A stretch of 64,000 bases of DNA from an uncultured Desulfobacter sp. (GTDB taxonomy: Bacteria; Desulfobacterota; Desulfobacteria; Desulfobacterales; Desulfobacteraceae): contig NZ_OY761443.1 of the NCBI RefSeq assembly GCF_963664415.1, positions 1-64,000 on the forward strand, in the 5' to 3' direction. Of this stretch, positions 53,390 to 60,893 are shown in pieces (the first letter of the stretch is position 1; every line of letters begins with the position of its first letter). The translations under genes were made by a program, and so were the position numbers. Below the pieces are notes generated by a model. That model was not told where the DNA came from and ran no database searches. It was given only the letters and a program-made list of their open reading frames with translations.

Positions 53390-53553
53390 ATTCAATCTCC
53401 CGGATTCTTACTTAGTTTTAATGGTAATAATAGTTTTATGATTGTCAAATTCCCAACCATGCTTCTGTCTGAATACATTGCTACTGTATTACTGCTTGAT
53501 AAAGAAGGTTTTATGTTTTTTCAATCTTAAAATTGAATCATGTATAAAAAACT

Positions 53554-53594
53554 CAGGTTCTTCCGGACCCGGTAACAAGGCCTAAAAGAACCTG
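53554..53594. repeat. Inverted repeat downstream of tmcA
   Basis: CAGGTTCTT (53554-53562) pairs with AAGAACCTG (53586-53594) around a 23-nt loop. It lies in the 270-bp gap between the acidic-protein gene and the end of tmcA. It could be a weak terminator for tmcDCBA, though no clear T-run follows. I see nothing else in the gap. Confidence 0.4.
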
Positions 53595-53665
53595 ACAACA
53601 ATAGCATTCGAAGATTAAGCTTTTATTTCAAAGCGTTGAAAAAAAACAACACACCATACGGTAAA

Positions 53666-54064
53666 TCAATATTTTTGATGACATTCTGCACAAAGCAAAG
53701 GCCCTTTTCCTGTTTTTATGTGACAACTTCGGCACTGGACATGAAAGGCATTGGCTAAAGGCATTGGGTTATTCGGTCCTTCAGTAAGACCGTGGCAGTC
53801 CGAACAGGGAGTATCCTCACTGGATTCGTCAGGCACGATCTCCCCGTTTTCCCATACATGATGGCAAACAGCACAGTCATCTATTTGTGCAGTTTCATTA
53901 TGCAAATCATGATCAAACACTGCTGCAGGACGTCTCAGCCGGTCGAAAGCCGACGTGTCCATGCGAACAATATCGTCCCCGGCATCGGCCTGATCACTGA
54001 ATAGCATTGAAATCCCGCTGCACGCAAAAAATATCAATGCGATCATCAGAATTTTTATCTTCAT
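53666..54064 (-). CDS. tmcA: TmcA, tetraheme cytochrome c3 of the Tmc complex
   Basis: This periplasmic tetraheme cytochrome of 132 aa has a signal peptide (KILMIALIFFACSGISMLF) and four heme sites CAVCH, CSDCH, CRSCH and CAECH. FDHDLHNE and AFHVQC supply likely axial histidines. It accepts electrons from periplasmic hydrogenase/cytochrome c3 and passes them to the Tmc membrane complex. I start at 54064, directly after the tmcB stop, with GGGAGAG as ribosome binding site. It is the last gene of tmcDCBA. Confidence 0.88.
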   Translation of the reverse strand: MKIKILMIALIFFACSGISMLFSDQADAGDDIVRMDTSAFDRLRRPAAVFDHDLHNETAQIDDCAVCHHVWENGEIVPDESSEDTPCSDCHGLTEGPNNPMPLANAFHVQCRSCHIKTGKGPLLCAECHQKY

Positions 54065-54065
54065 T

Positions 54066-55415
54066 TTACTCTCCCGGCACATAGACCTTTTTATCCATGG
54101 TTTCAAAAATAATATCTCCTAGAAATTTCACGTCCATGCCCAGTTCATAATGGTGTACAATGTCCTCAAGACCGGAATGACAATTATGACAAGGTGCAAT
54201 TAATACATTGGCACCGGTTGCTTTGAGCTGTTCAGCCTTAACGCGGTTATTTACCATACGCTCATTTTTATAAGGCGGTCCGCAGTTAATCACCCCGCCA
54301 CCGGCACCACAGCAGTAATTGTGTTCCCGATTTGGTGTCATTTCCACAAAATCCGAACAGGTCATATTCACTACCGCTCTTGCCATATCATGCAAACCAC
54401 GTCCCCTAGAGACATTGCACGGATCATGAAGGGTGACCTTTTCCTTGAATTTTTCTTTTATCTTAATCCTGCCTGAGGTAAGCAGCTCATGGTAAAACTC
54501 AATGGCATGGACGACCTCAAAAGGCGGCATGGCCCACGAAACCCATCTGTTGCCAACGTCATAGATTGAACGAAATGCATGACCGCACTCGCCCATGACA
54601 ATACGTTTGACATTTAAATCAGCGGCAGCCTCGTAAAAGGCTCTGGTGATTCTGCCTGAAATTTCATTATCCCCTGTATACATTGCCATGTTGGAGTTAT
54701 CCCAGCCCGGGCATGACGGCATAGTCCAGTTTATGCCCGCCGCATGCATCATGACCGCAGCCTGATAAATCAGACCTGCCTGGAATTTAGGTTCCGGCGC
54801 AATAACGGAATACATGATATCCGCGCCTTTTTTATCCAGGGGGATACGAAGATTTTCAAATTCTTCCCTGGCATCTTCCTCCTGCCACTGCAAGGTGTCG
54901 ATCCATTCATCCTCCTTGACCCACATTTGATTCAAGGTAGCTGAATGGGAATTAACCGTATCCTGTATATACTGTGGGGTAATCTCAAGCTTGTGACAGA
55001 TGCGCCTGACCAGCAGCATCATATATGCGATATCAATTCCAAAGGGGCAGTACATGGAACATCTTCGGCAGACATTGCATTCCAGATGGGCAATGCGTAC
55101 GGCCCGACGCAAAAAATCCTTTGAGACATTTCCTTTTTTGTCAAGCATCTCCCAGATTGTCTGTTTAACCTTGGCTGCAGGAGAAAATCGTGGATCTTTG
55201 TCATTAGACAAAAAATAACTACAGGCATCAGAACAAAGCCCGCAGCGCATACAGGTCTGAACATACGCCTTCAACCTGGCCCCGGACTCTTCATGGAGCA
55301 CCTGGTTGATTCCTTTGACAATTTTCTCCTGGGTAAGCCGTTCAAGCCCACCTTCTATGGCTGGATCCATTTTTTCATCCTGCTGTTTAGCTTCCATTAG
55401 TGAGGTATCTTGCAT
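54066..55415 (-). CDS. tmcB: TmcB, HdrD/DsrK-like iron-sulfur subunit of the Tmc complex
   Basis: This cytoplasmic Fe-S protein of 449 aa has two 4Fe-4S motifs, CMRCGLCSDAC (about 55-65) and CNVCRRCSMYCPFG (about 113-126). Two CCG-type domains follow, with cysteines in DPCNVSRGRG, NYCCGAGGGVINCG and APCHNCHSG, which hold the special catalytic-type cluster of heterodisulfide-reductase-like proteins. It is expected to move electrons between periplasm and cytoplasm together with TmcC. It follows tmcC by 42 bp. Confidence 0.88.
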   Translation of the reverse strand: MQDTSLMEAKQQDEKMDPAIEGGLERLTQEKIVKGINQVLHEESGARLKAYVQTCMRCGLCSDACSYFLSNDKDPRFSPAAKVKQTIWEMLDKKGNVSKDFLRRAVRIAHLECNVCRRCSMYCPFGIDIAYMMLLVRRICHKLEITPQYIQDTVNSHSATLNQMWVKEDEWIDTLQWQEEDAREEFENLRIPLDKKGADIMYSVIAPEPKFQAGLIYQAAVMMHAAGINWTMPSCPGWDNSNMAMYTGDNEISGRITRAFYEAAADLNVKRIVMGECGHAFRSIYDVGNRWVSWAMPPFEVVHAIEFYHELLTSGRIKIKEKFKEKVTLHDPCNVSRGRGLHDMARAVVNMTCSDFVEMTPNREHNYCCGAGGGVINCGPPYKNERMVNNRVKAEQLKATGANVLIAPCHNCHSGLEDIVHHYELGMDVKFLGDIIFETMDKKVYVPGE

Positions 55416-55457
55416 TATTATCTCCTCTAAAGGCGTTTCACCCTCATGATATTAAAA

Positions 55458-56117
55458 TTACCAGTCCCTTGCGTGCCTGACACTACCAAATTCAGACCCT
55501 GTATAGGCCCGGGTAAACGGGGCAAACATCATATGGGAAAACCGTGAAAACGGAATCATAATCAGCATGAGCTCTCCACACAGAATATGAACAATCATTA
55601 CCCACCTGTAGGCAAAAAATTGATGAAAGGCAAAAAATCCGGTTAAAAAAGGCAACAGCACCAGGGCGATCAGTAAAAAATCTGTTGACGATGATAAAAA
55701 CCTTACATCCGGTACCATAGTCCGCCGAACCCCAAAAAACACTAAAGAGACAATCACAATAACAGTCAAAACATCTGCAATGTGGTCATCGAATACGGGC
55801 CAGGAAATATTAAAGGCCTCTTGCATCAGCACCACATGAGCAGACAAAAAGATTGGCACTGCAAACAAAAGCAGATGAAAAAGATAGGATATGCCGTAAA
55901 AAAAAGGTTTTTTCCGGGTGGACACCGGGAAAAAAGGAATCAGCCAGGCACCAATGGAACGTAGGCTGTGAAAAACAGTCATATAGGAAAAAATATATGG
56001 CTCTTTGTGTTTAACCTCACGAATAAACCCAGCTACCCTAAAACCAAGACCGCCGATAAAAATAAAAAAAGAAATCCACACCATGGGGCCCATTATAAAA
56101 TCTATAAAAGCATTCAT
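55458..56117 (-). CDS. tmcC: TmcC, membrane cytochrome b subunit of the Tmc complex
   Basis: This integral membrane protein of 219 aa has five hydrophobic segments and is like the NarI/DsrM cytochrome b family. Histidines in FHSLRSIGAW, YLFHLLLFAVPIFLSAHVVLM and RFSHMMFAPF are candidates for heme b axial ligands. It quinone-links or transfers electrons across the membrane to TmcB. I start at 56117, with GGGAA upstream and 10 bp after tmcD; the longer open frame would overlap tmcD by 77 bp. Confidence 0.85.
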   Translation of the reverse strand: MNAFIDFIMGPMVWISFFIFIGGLGFRVAGFIREVKHKEPYIFSYMTVFHSLRSIGAWLIPFFPVSTRKKPFFYGISYLFHLLLFAVPIFLSAHVVLMQEAFNISWPVFDDHIADVLTVIVIVSLVFFGVRRTMVPDVRFLSSSTDFLLIALVLLPFLTGFFAFHQFFAYRWVMIVHILCGELMLIMIPFSRFSHMMFAPFTRAYTGSEFGSVRHARDW

Positions 56118-56127
56118 ATTTTTTCCC

Positions 56128-57372
56128 TTACACAGTGATGACGCTGCGTTTATATATCCCGTTTTCAATACCTTTGACCAAAATCTTATCTTCGGTTGGT
56201 CCAATCACAGGGTCTGTCATGTATTCATAAGGCCCTGCCACCACCTGGTCATTGACATTAACATAATATTTTCCCTGCTTTTCATAGCATACGGCAACCA
56301 GAGATCCATCATCGCTGAGACAGGGTGAAAAGATTTTATCGCAGGAAAGCTGAAATGCTTTGTCGTTTTTTGCCAGTCCCCATAGTCCTTTGTCTTTAAA
56401 CACAGCGACCAAGGCAGAGCCGTCCTTTGAGTGAACCATTTGCCTGACCATGCCGTCCCATTCAAGGGTCCACGGCGTATCATCCTGAGCAACGGTCCAT
56501 TTTCCAAATTTAGGGGCTACAATGGCGCACAACGCTCCAGTTACTGGGTTTAAAGCCAAATGCCAAATATTGTTATAGCCGTTTTGCCATAATTGTCGGT
56601 CATCCTGATACAAAAACCATTTTCCTTTGGTTTTTACCGGCACTGCAACGTTCTTACCATCTTTGCAAAAAATCGGCTTCCATACGGCGACAAAACGATT
56701 GTCCCAGCATGTGCCATTTACCACCACCCCGTAGGTCTGACGATCGAATCTAATCGCCCAGGTAAGATTTTCGCCACGGTTGTCAAAATTAATGTCCCAA
56801 ATGTTAAAAAAATGTTCATTGCCAGGTACACCATTTTTGGCGACAGAAAAAAGACCCTGAGAAAAAGCGTTCACGTCTGCAGCTGCCATGGATGTCACCT
56901 GGACAACGGCAGCCGTGTCACCATTTTTACTTAAAGTCATTCCCGTCATACTTTCAAAGGTCTGCTCCCAAGGCTCATCATTCACAGCCATGCCGTATTC
57001 CATGTCCTGCTGGAAAGCAATACTGACCTTTGAACCGTCACAATTCCACTGTAAATCCCAAATAAAATCGAACTGGCTTGACCAAGGCGTGCCATCTATG
57101 ACCAGGGACCATTGTTCATCCTGACAGACACAAGCTGCCAACCGGTTATCAGGTAATGCTTTAAGGCTCCATGCTTTTTCATATTCACCTTCCCACAACT
57201 TCCCGTTGACACATATACCAAAGGCAGCCTCATCAAGGTTGACAATATTCGCCAATGACTCCCCATCAGCTGAAATGCAGGGATCTTCCACCCAGTTATA
57301 TTCGGATTCCATTTCTTGAACGGAAATCTCTTTGAGCGGGGTGCTCCAATCCCATGATTGTATGTCTTTCAT
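56128..57372 (-). CDS. tmcD: TmcD, tryptophan-rich WD-like repeat subunit of the Tmc complex
   Basis: This 414-aa protein is rich in tryptophan. It is built of repeats of about 45 residues in the style of a beta propeller, each with a GxxVNxxxW type ending (for example AAFGICVNGKLWEGEY, WSLVIDGTPWSSQFD, YGMAVNDEPWEQTFE, YGVVVNGTCWDNRF). No signal peptide or catalytic motif is seen. The tryptophan-rich TmcD protein is the known fourth subunit of Tmc in Desulfovibrio. Here it is the first gene, so the order is D-C-B-A instead of A-B-C-D. Confidence 0.82.
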   Translation of the reverse strand: MKDIQSWDWSTPLKEISVQEMESEYNWVEDPCISADGESLANIVNLDEAAFGICVNGKLWEGEYEKAWSLKALPDNRLAACVCQDEQWSLVIDGTPWSSQFDFIWDLQWNCDGSKVSIAFQQDMEYGMAVNDEPWEQTFESMTGMTLSKNGDTAAVVQVTSMAAADVNAFSQGLFSVAKNGVPGNEHFFNIWDINFDNRGENLTWAIRFDRQTYGVVVNGTCWDNRFVAVWKPIFCKDGKNVAVPVKTKGKWFLYQDDRQLWQNGYNNIWHLALNPVTGALCAIVAPKFGKWTVAQDDTPWTLEWDGMVRQMVHSKDGSALVAVFKDKGLWGLAKNDKAFQLSCDKIFSPCLSDDGSLVAVCYEKQGKYYVNVNDQVVAGPYEYMTDPVIGPTEDKILVKGIENGIYKRSVITV

Positions 57373-57759
57373 TTTGATCTCCCACTATATTTCAAATAAC
57401 GGCCACATGCCGCACTACAACTATCTAATATTTAAACGAGACCTGATATTATTTTTGTCAAAGGCAAGGCGATCAGAAATTTAAATTTGTGACCAACAAC
57501 GCAATCAACAAAAATTACCGTTTTCGGTCGGGCACTATCAAACATATTAAATTCAGGAAGAAAACGTGACCAAATGCGACATCGCACAAATATATATCTA
57601 ATTTGCGCTTCAGCCCCACAACAGTGAATTTACTCCGATTTTATACTTTTATGCGACTTGAACTCGACAGCTTCGATTCTGGGCAGTTATCCCGCTCCCC
57701 CCAGATCAAAATCAATTAAACAGAATTTTTTTTCCACTCTACTACTTATTTTTCAAGAA
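57373..57759. other. Intergenic region upstream of tmcD
   Basis: There is no gene. It must hold the tmc operon promoter, which I cannot pin down. Positions 57456-57517 form a short palindromic element (GGCAAGGCGATC, central AAATTTAAATTT, then CCAACAACGC) that resembles a shortened version of the insertion at 10692-10792. The remainder is AT-rich without pattern. Confidence 0.55.
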
Positions 57760-57846
57760 AGTCTGGGTAAGTTACTCAGATCTTTCAAACTTTGTTGTGG
57801 GCGTACGCCTGGCAGTTGATATGTCAGGTCGGCCATGGCCGTTATA
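57760..57846 (+). repeat. Dispersed structured repeat, copy C (best conserved)
   Basis: This is the best example of the family: GGGTAAGTTACTCAGATC, TTTCAAACTTTGTTGTGGGC, then the stem CCTGGCA/TGTCAGG around GTTGATA, then GGCCATGGCCGTTATA. It lies just beyond the stop of the IscU-like gene. It shares most bases with copy E at 58404-58491. Confidence 0.75.
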
Positions 57847-57866
57847 AAGAAAAAAACTGGACGTAT

Positions 57867-58274
57867 TTACAACTTTTTTTCAATGCCCTGTTTTTTCTGG
57901 TAATCTGTCAATGCCAGATAAAAAGCACCGACACAAAGCTCGGCACAATGATAATGATCTTCAGGCAAGGTTTGCAGATACGCCTTAACCATTTCGTCAG
58001 TAATATTCCAGGCATTATCAACAGTATGCCCCTTGGCCAGATGCGCCACGCTATTGCAGCATGCTGCCGTATATACGCAGCCGTCAAAGTCAAAGGAAAT
58101 AGAACTTAAGCAATTATTTTGGTCCACCATGATAAAGAACTCTACGCTGTCTCCACACACGCCGGTCCGGGCCCCATACCCATCCGGATTTTCAAGCCGC
58201 TCTCTGGAGCCTGCTTCATAGGCCATTTCAATGAGCGTAAGAGAGTGTACGTTCCAAAAATCCTGGCTTTCCAT
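57867..58274 (-). CDS. IscU/NifU-N-like Fe-S scaffold protein
   Basis: This 135-aa protein of the IscU family keeps the three cluster cysteines: Cys40 in GVCGD with Asp42, Cys66 in FDGCVYTAACC, and Cys110 in HYHCAELC. It departs from IscU in several places, for example HC-AELC in place of HCSxLA and an extra Cys pair at 72-73. No iscS or other partner gene is adjacent. I start at the ATG at 58274, which has AAGGAG upstream, in place of a TTG 18 bases earlier. It sits alone between repeat copies C and D. Confidence 0.78.
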   Translation of the reverse strand: MESQDFWNVHSLTLIEMAYEAGSRERLENPDGYGARTGVCGDSVEFFIMVDQNNCLSSISFDFDGCVYTAACCNSVAHLAKGHTVDNAWNITDEMVKAYLQTLPEDHYHCAELCVGAFYLALTDYQKKQGIEKKL

Positions 58275-58310
58275 CAAAAATAACTCCTTCAACTATATCT
58301 TTTTTTTAAA

Positions 58311-58400
58311 ATCCGTGTAACTTACACAATTTTCTCAATGTTCTTTTTTGGACTGAGCCTGGGGAAATGATAGACCAGGTTGATCCATAGGCATTTATAT
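58311..58400 (+). repeat. Dispersed structured repeat, copy D
   Basis: The 5' part reads GTGTAACTTACACAATTTTC. The stem is CCTGG/CCAGG around a loop with AAATGATAGA, then TTGATCCATAGGCATTTATA. It is directly upstream of the IscU-like gene and abuts copy E. Confidence 0.65.
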
Positions 58401-58403
58401 GAA

Positions 58404-58491
58404 AGACTGGGTAAGTTACCAAGATCTTTCAAACTTAGTTCTCGGCTATGCCTGGCAGTCCATATGTCAGGTCAGTGTCGTGACAGTTATA
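58404..58491 (+). repeat. Dispersed structured repeat, copy E
   Basis: It begins AGACTGGGTAAGTTACC and continues AAGATCTTTCAAACTTAG. The stem is CCTGGCA/TGTCAGG with one G-T pair, and the end is GTGACAGTTATA. It forms a tandem pair with copy D, separated by three bases. Confidence 0.7.
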
Positions 58492-58532
58492 CAAACGCCT
58501 CTTCAATATTATGTATATGAATATCATATTAT

Positions 58533-58590
58533 TATAAAATAAAAAACAGACTGGACAATAAATTCTCTCCAGTCTGTTTTTTATTTTATA
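58533..58590. terminator. Terminator hairpin downstream of metF (23-bp perfect stem)
   Basis: Positions 58533-58555 and 58568-58590 are exact inverted copies of 23 bases (core AACAGACTGGA and TCCAGTCTGTT) with a 12-nt loop and A/T-rich outer ends. On the minus strand it lies about 150 bp beyond the metF stop and can end the hdrA-metF transcript. Repeat copy F lies between it and metF. Confidence 0.8.
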
Positions 58591-58593
58591 CAA

Positions 58594-58686
58594 AATCTGC
58601 GTAACCACCACAGATCTTTCAATGTTCGCTATCGGCTGAGTTTAGGACCATTATGATCCTAAATCAGTTCTGCCCGTAACTATATT
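58594..58686 (+). repeat. Dispersed structured repeat, copy F
   Basis: It contains CGTAACCACCACAGATC and TTTCAATGTTCGCTATCGGC. The stem is changed on both sides to TTTAGGA/TCCTAAA, a compensated version of the usual CCTGG/CCAGG. It lies between the terminator hairpin and the metF stop. Confidence 0.65.
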
Positions 58687-58739
58687 ATCCGGCAGCCTCG
58701 CCTTGTATCGGCATAACGGCTACACAAGTTATGTTGTGC

Positions 58740-59663
58740 TTAAACTTCAGGGCGAGGATCAAGCCCGGCACCCTTCACAAGCTCAGGCACTTTTTCTTCC
58801 CATTCAATGGCCATAATATGGAAGCCTTTTACACCTTTGCATTCTTTGAGGCGCTGCATCTGCTCAATGGCCATCTTAATGCCTTCTTCGGCCTGTTTGT
58901 CTTTATCCACGCCGGCAAGACGGTCAATAACAGCGTCAGGAATATCCATACCAGGTACTTTGTTCTTCATATATTTAGCCATACCCAGGGATTTCATGGG
59001 GGTAATACCGGCAAGGATAGCTACTTTTTCGTCCAGGCCACGATCAACCACCTGCTTCATCCACTCTTCAAACTTATCCACATTAAAGATACATTGGGTC
59101 TGGATGAAGTCTACACCAGCCGCCACTTTCTTGGCCAGACGCATAACCCGCAGTTCAAACGGGTCGGCAAAGGGGTTGGCTGCCGCACCAATGAACATTT
59201 TAGGCGGTTCAGTAATGTCTGCGCCACCCTGGAATTTGCCTTCATCACGCATATCTTTGACCATCTTAATCATGTTGATGGAGTCAATGTCATATACGGG
59301 TTTTGCCATGGGATGGTCGCCGAACTGGGGATGGTCACCGGACAGACAGAGCATGGTGTTGCAACCAAGGGCATAGGCACCAAGAATGTCGGACTGCATG
59401 GCAAGACGGTTTCTATCCCGGGATACCATTTGGATAATGGGGTCAAGTCCCATCTGTTTAATCGCGATGCCGCCGGCAATAGAGGACATTCTTACCATAG
59501 CGGTCTGATTGTCCGTAATATTGATGCCGTCCACATAATCTTTGATCATGTTGGCTTTTTCTTTGATAATATCAACGTTGCAACCCCTGGGAGGACCTAC
59601 TTCAGAGGTTACGGCCAGTTGGCCTGAGGCCAGTACTTTTTCCAGTCTGCTTTCAGTTTTCAT
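58740..59663 (-). CDS. metF: Methylenetetrahydrofolate reductase MetF
   Basis: This TIM-barrel flavoprotein reduces methylene-H4F to methyl-H4F (or the reverse). It is 307 aa. It shows TSEVGPPRGCNVD at the N-terminus, MQSDILGAYALGCNTMLCLSGDHP near 95, FIQTQCIFNVDKFEEW near 185, and AGITPMKS. Its start overlaps the metV stop (TAATG at 59663). It works with MetV, and the HdrA/MvhD proteins upstream suggest that electrons reach MetFV by a ferredoxin/NADH-linked, possibly bifurcating module. Confidence 0.92.
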   Translation of the reverse strand: MKTESRLEKVLASGQLAVTSEVGPPRGCNVDIIKEKANMIKDYVDGINITDNQTAMVRMSSIAGGIAIKQMGLDPIIQMVSRDRNRLAMQSDILGAYALGCNTMLCLSGDHPQFGDHPMAKPVYDIDSINMIKMVKDMRDEGKFQGGADITEPPKMFIGAAANPFADPFELRVMRLAKKVAAGVDFIQTQCIFNVDKFEEWMKQVVDRGLDEKVAILAGITPMKSLGMAKYMKNKVPGMDIPDAVIDRLAGVDKDKQAEEGIKMAIEQMQRLKECKGVKGFHIMAIEWEEKVPELVKGAGLDPRPEV

Positions 59664-60352
59664 TATTCAACGTCCTCCGTAATTTTGGATGATGCCAAAT
59701 CCTCCCGGATAATTTTTCTGGGTCCGCCGCCGCCTGCAGGGCGCCAGTCTTTTGCCGCAACCAGTTCTTCATAGCGATCCTGGATACCCAGTTCACATAG
59801 ACGGTTCCAGATCAATTGCCATGCACAATCCACATCCGGGCTGATCTCACATTTTCCATTGGAATTTCCGCCGCAAGGACCGTTCATCAGACTTTTTGAA
59901 CAACGTGCAACAGGACAGATGCCGCCGGTAACGCCCAGCATGCAGTCGCCGCAACCCATGCAGCGCTCGGCCCAGATACCCTGGCTTTCGGATGCGCCCA
60001 TGAACTTGGTATTGACACCGGGGAAAACCGGAATTGCATAACTGATAGCAACGGTCTGAATCCCGCAACCACAGGCCAGAGACACAATGGCGTCCACCTG
60101 GCCGGCCAGGTCTTCAAGCTGTGCAACGTATTCGGGATCGCACTGACGTTCCAGAGTATGTTCCAAAACTTCAATCTTTTTACCTTCTTTGGCGCTGTTC
60201 AGACGAATTGCGGAAGCCAGAAGTCCTACTTCTTTTCTGCCGCCTGCTGCACAAACGGTAACACATTCGTTGCAGCCGACCACAAGTATTTTTTCATAGG
60301 GCGCAATGTACCCGAGAATTTCCTGCAGGGGTTTTTGTTCTGCTGTGATCAT
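59663..60352 (-). CDS. metV: MetV, zinc-binding partner of methylenetetrahydrofolate reductase
   Basis: This 229-aa protein matches the MTHFR C-terminal (MetV) family: VVGCNECVTVCAAGG near 25 and SLACGCGIQT near 95, then ERCMGCGDCMLGVTGGICPVARC near 130-152, and a GPCGGNSNGKCE block. These cysteines bind metal or Fe-S clusters. MetV is required for MetF activity in acetogens of this type. It is 112 bp after mvhD, a gap with no evident gene. Confidence 0.88.
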   Translation of the reverse strand: MITAEQKPLQEILGYIAPYEKILVVGCNECVTVCAAGGRKEVGLLASAIRLNSAKEGKKIEVLEHTLERQCDPEYVAQLEDLAGQVDAIVSLACGCGIQTVAISYAIPVFPGVNTKFMGASESQGIWAERCMGCGDCMLGVTGGICPVARCSKSLMNGPCGGNSNGKCEISPDVDCAWQLIWNRLCELGIQDRYEELVAAKDWRPAGGGGPRKIIREDLASSKITEDVE

Positions 60353-60464
60353 GTTTTAATCTCCAAAAGTTTTATATAAAAAGTAACCCGTTAAATCTCT
60401 TTCATACGTTAGACAAAACAAGCAAATGCAACAAATCACTTCTATTGCATTAACCATTTATATT

Positions 60465-60893
60465 TTAAACGGCTTTGCTTGTTGCCTGACTGGCCGGGCT
60501 TGGCCCTAATGCTTTAATTTTCTCTGTAAACTCTGTGGCAGCTTTGGCAAAATTTTCACCCATGCCTGCACTAAAATGCATCATTGCCACACGTTCGGGC
60601 TCCCACCCCAAATCTTCCAGGGTTTTTTTGACCTTTTCCACATGGGCATCTGCACGCAGATTACCTTCTTTAAAATGGCAGTCTCCTTCCAGGCAACCTC
60701 CCACATATACACCGTCAGCCCCTTTTTCAAGGGCTTTCATCAAGTGGATGGCATCCACTTTGCCGGTGCAGGGCACACGTATAATTTTCACATTGGACGG
60801 ATATGAAATCCGTCTGGTGCCAGCCATATCTGCTGCAGTGTATCCACAGTAATGACAGCAAAAGGCCACGATTTCCGGTTCAAAATTACTCAT
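60465..60893 (-). CDS. mvhD: MvhD-type [2Fe-2S] electron carrier subunit
   Basis: This 142-aa MvhD family protein transfers electrons between HdrA and a partner enzyme. Cysteines are seen in AFCCHYCGYTAADMAG near 11-26, RVPCTGKVD near 46 and GGCLEGDCHFKEGN near 75. Its start overlaps the hdrA stop (TAATG at 60893). In this place it links HdrA to MetVF instead of to a hydrogenase, since no hydrogenase gene is nearby. Confidence 0.9.
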   Translation of the reverse strand: MSNFEPEIVAFCCHYCGYTAADMAGTRRISYPSNVKIIRVPCTGKVDAIHLMKALEKGADGVYVGGCLEGDCHFKEGNLRADAHVEKVKKTLEDLGWEPERVAMMHFSAGMGENFAKAATEFTEKIKALGPSPASQATSKAV

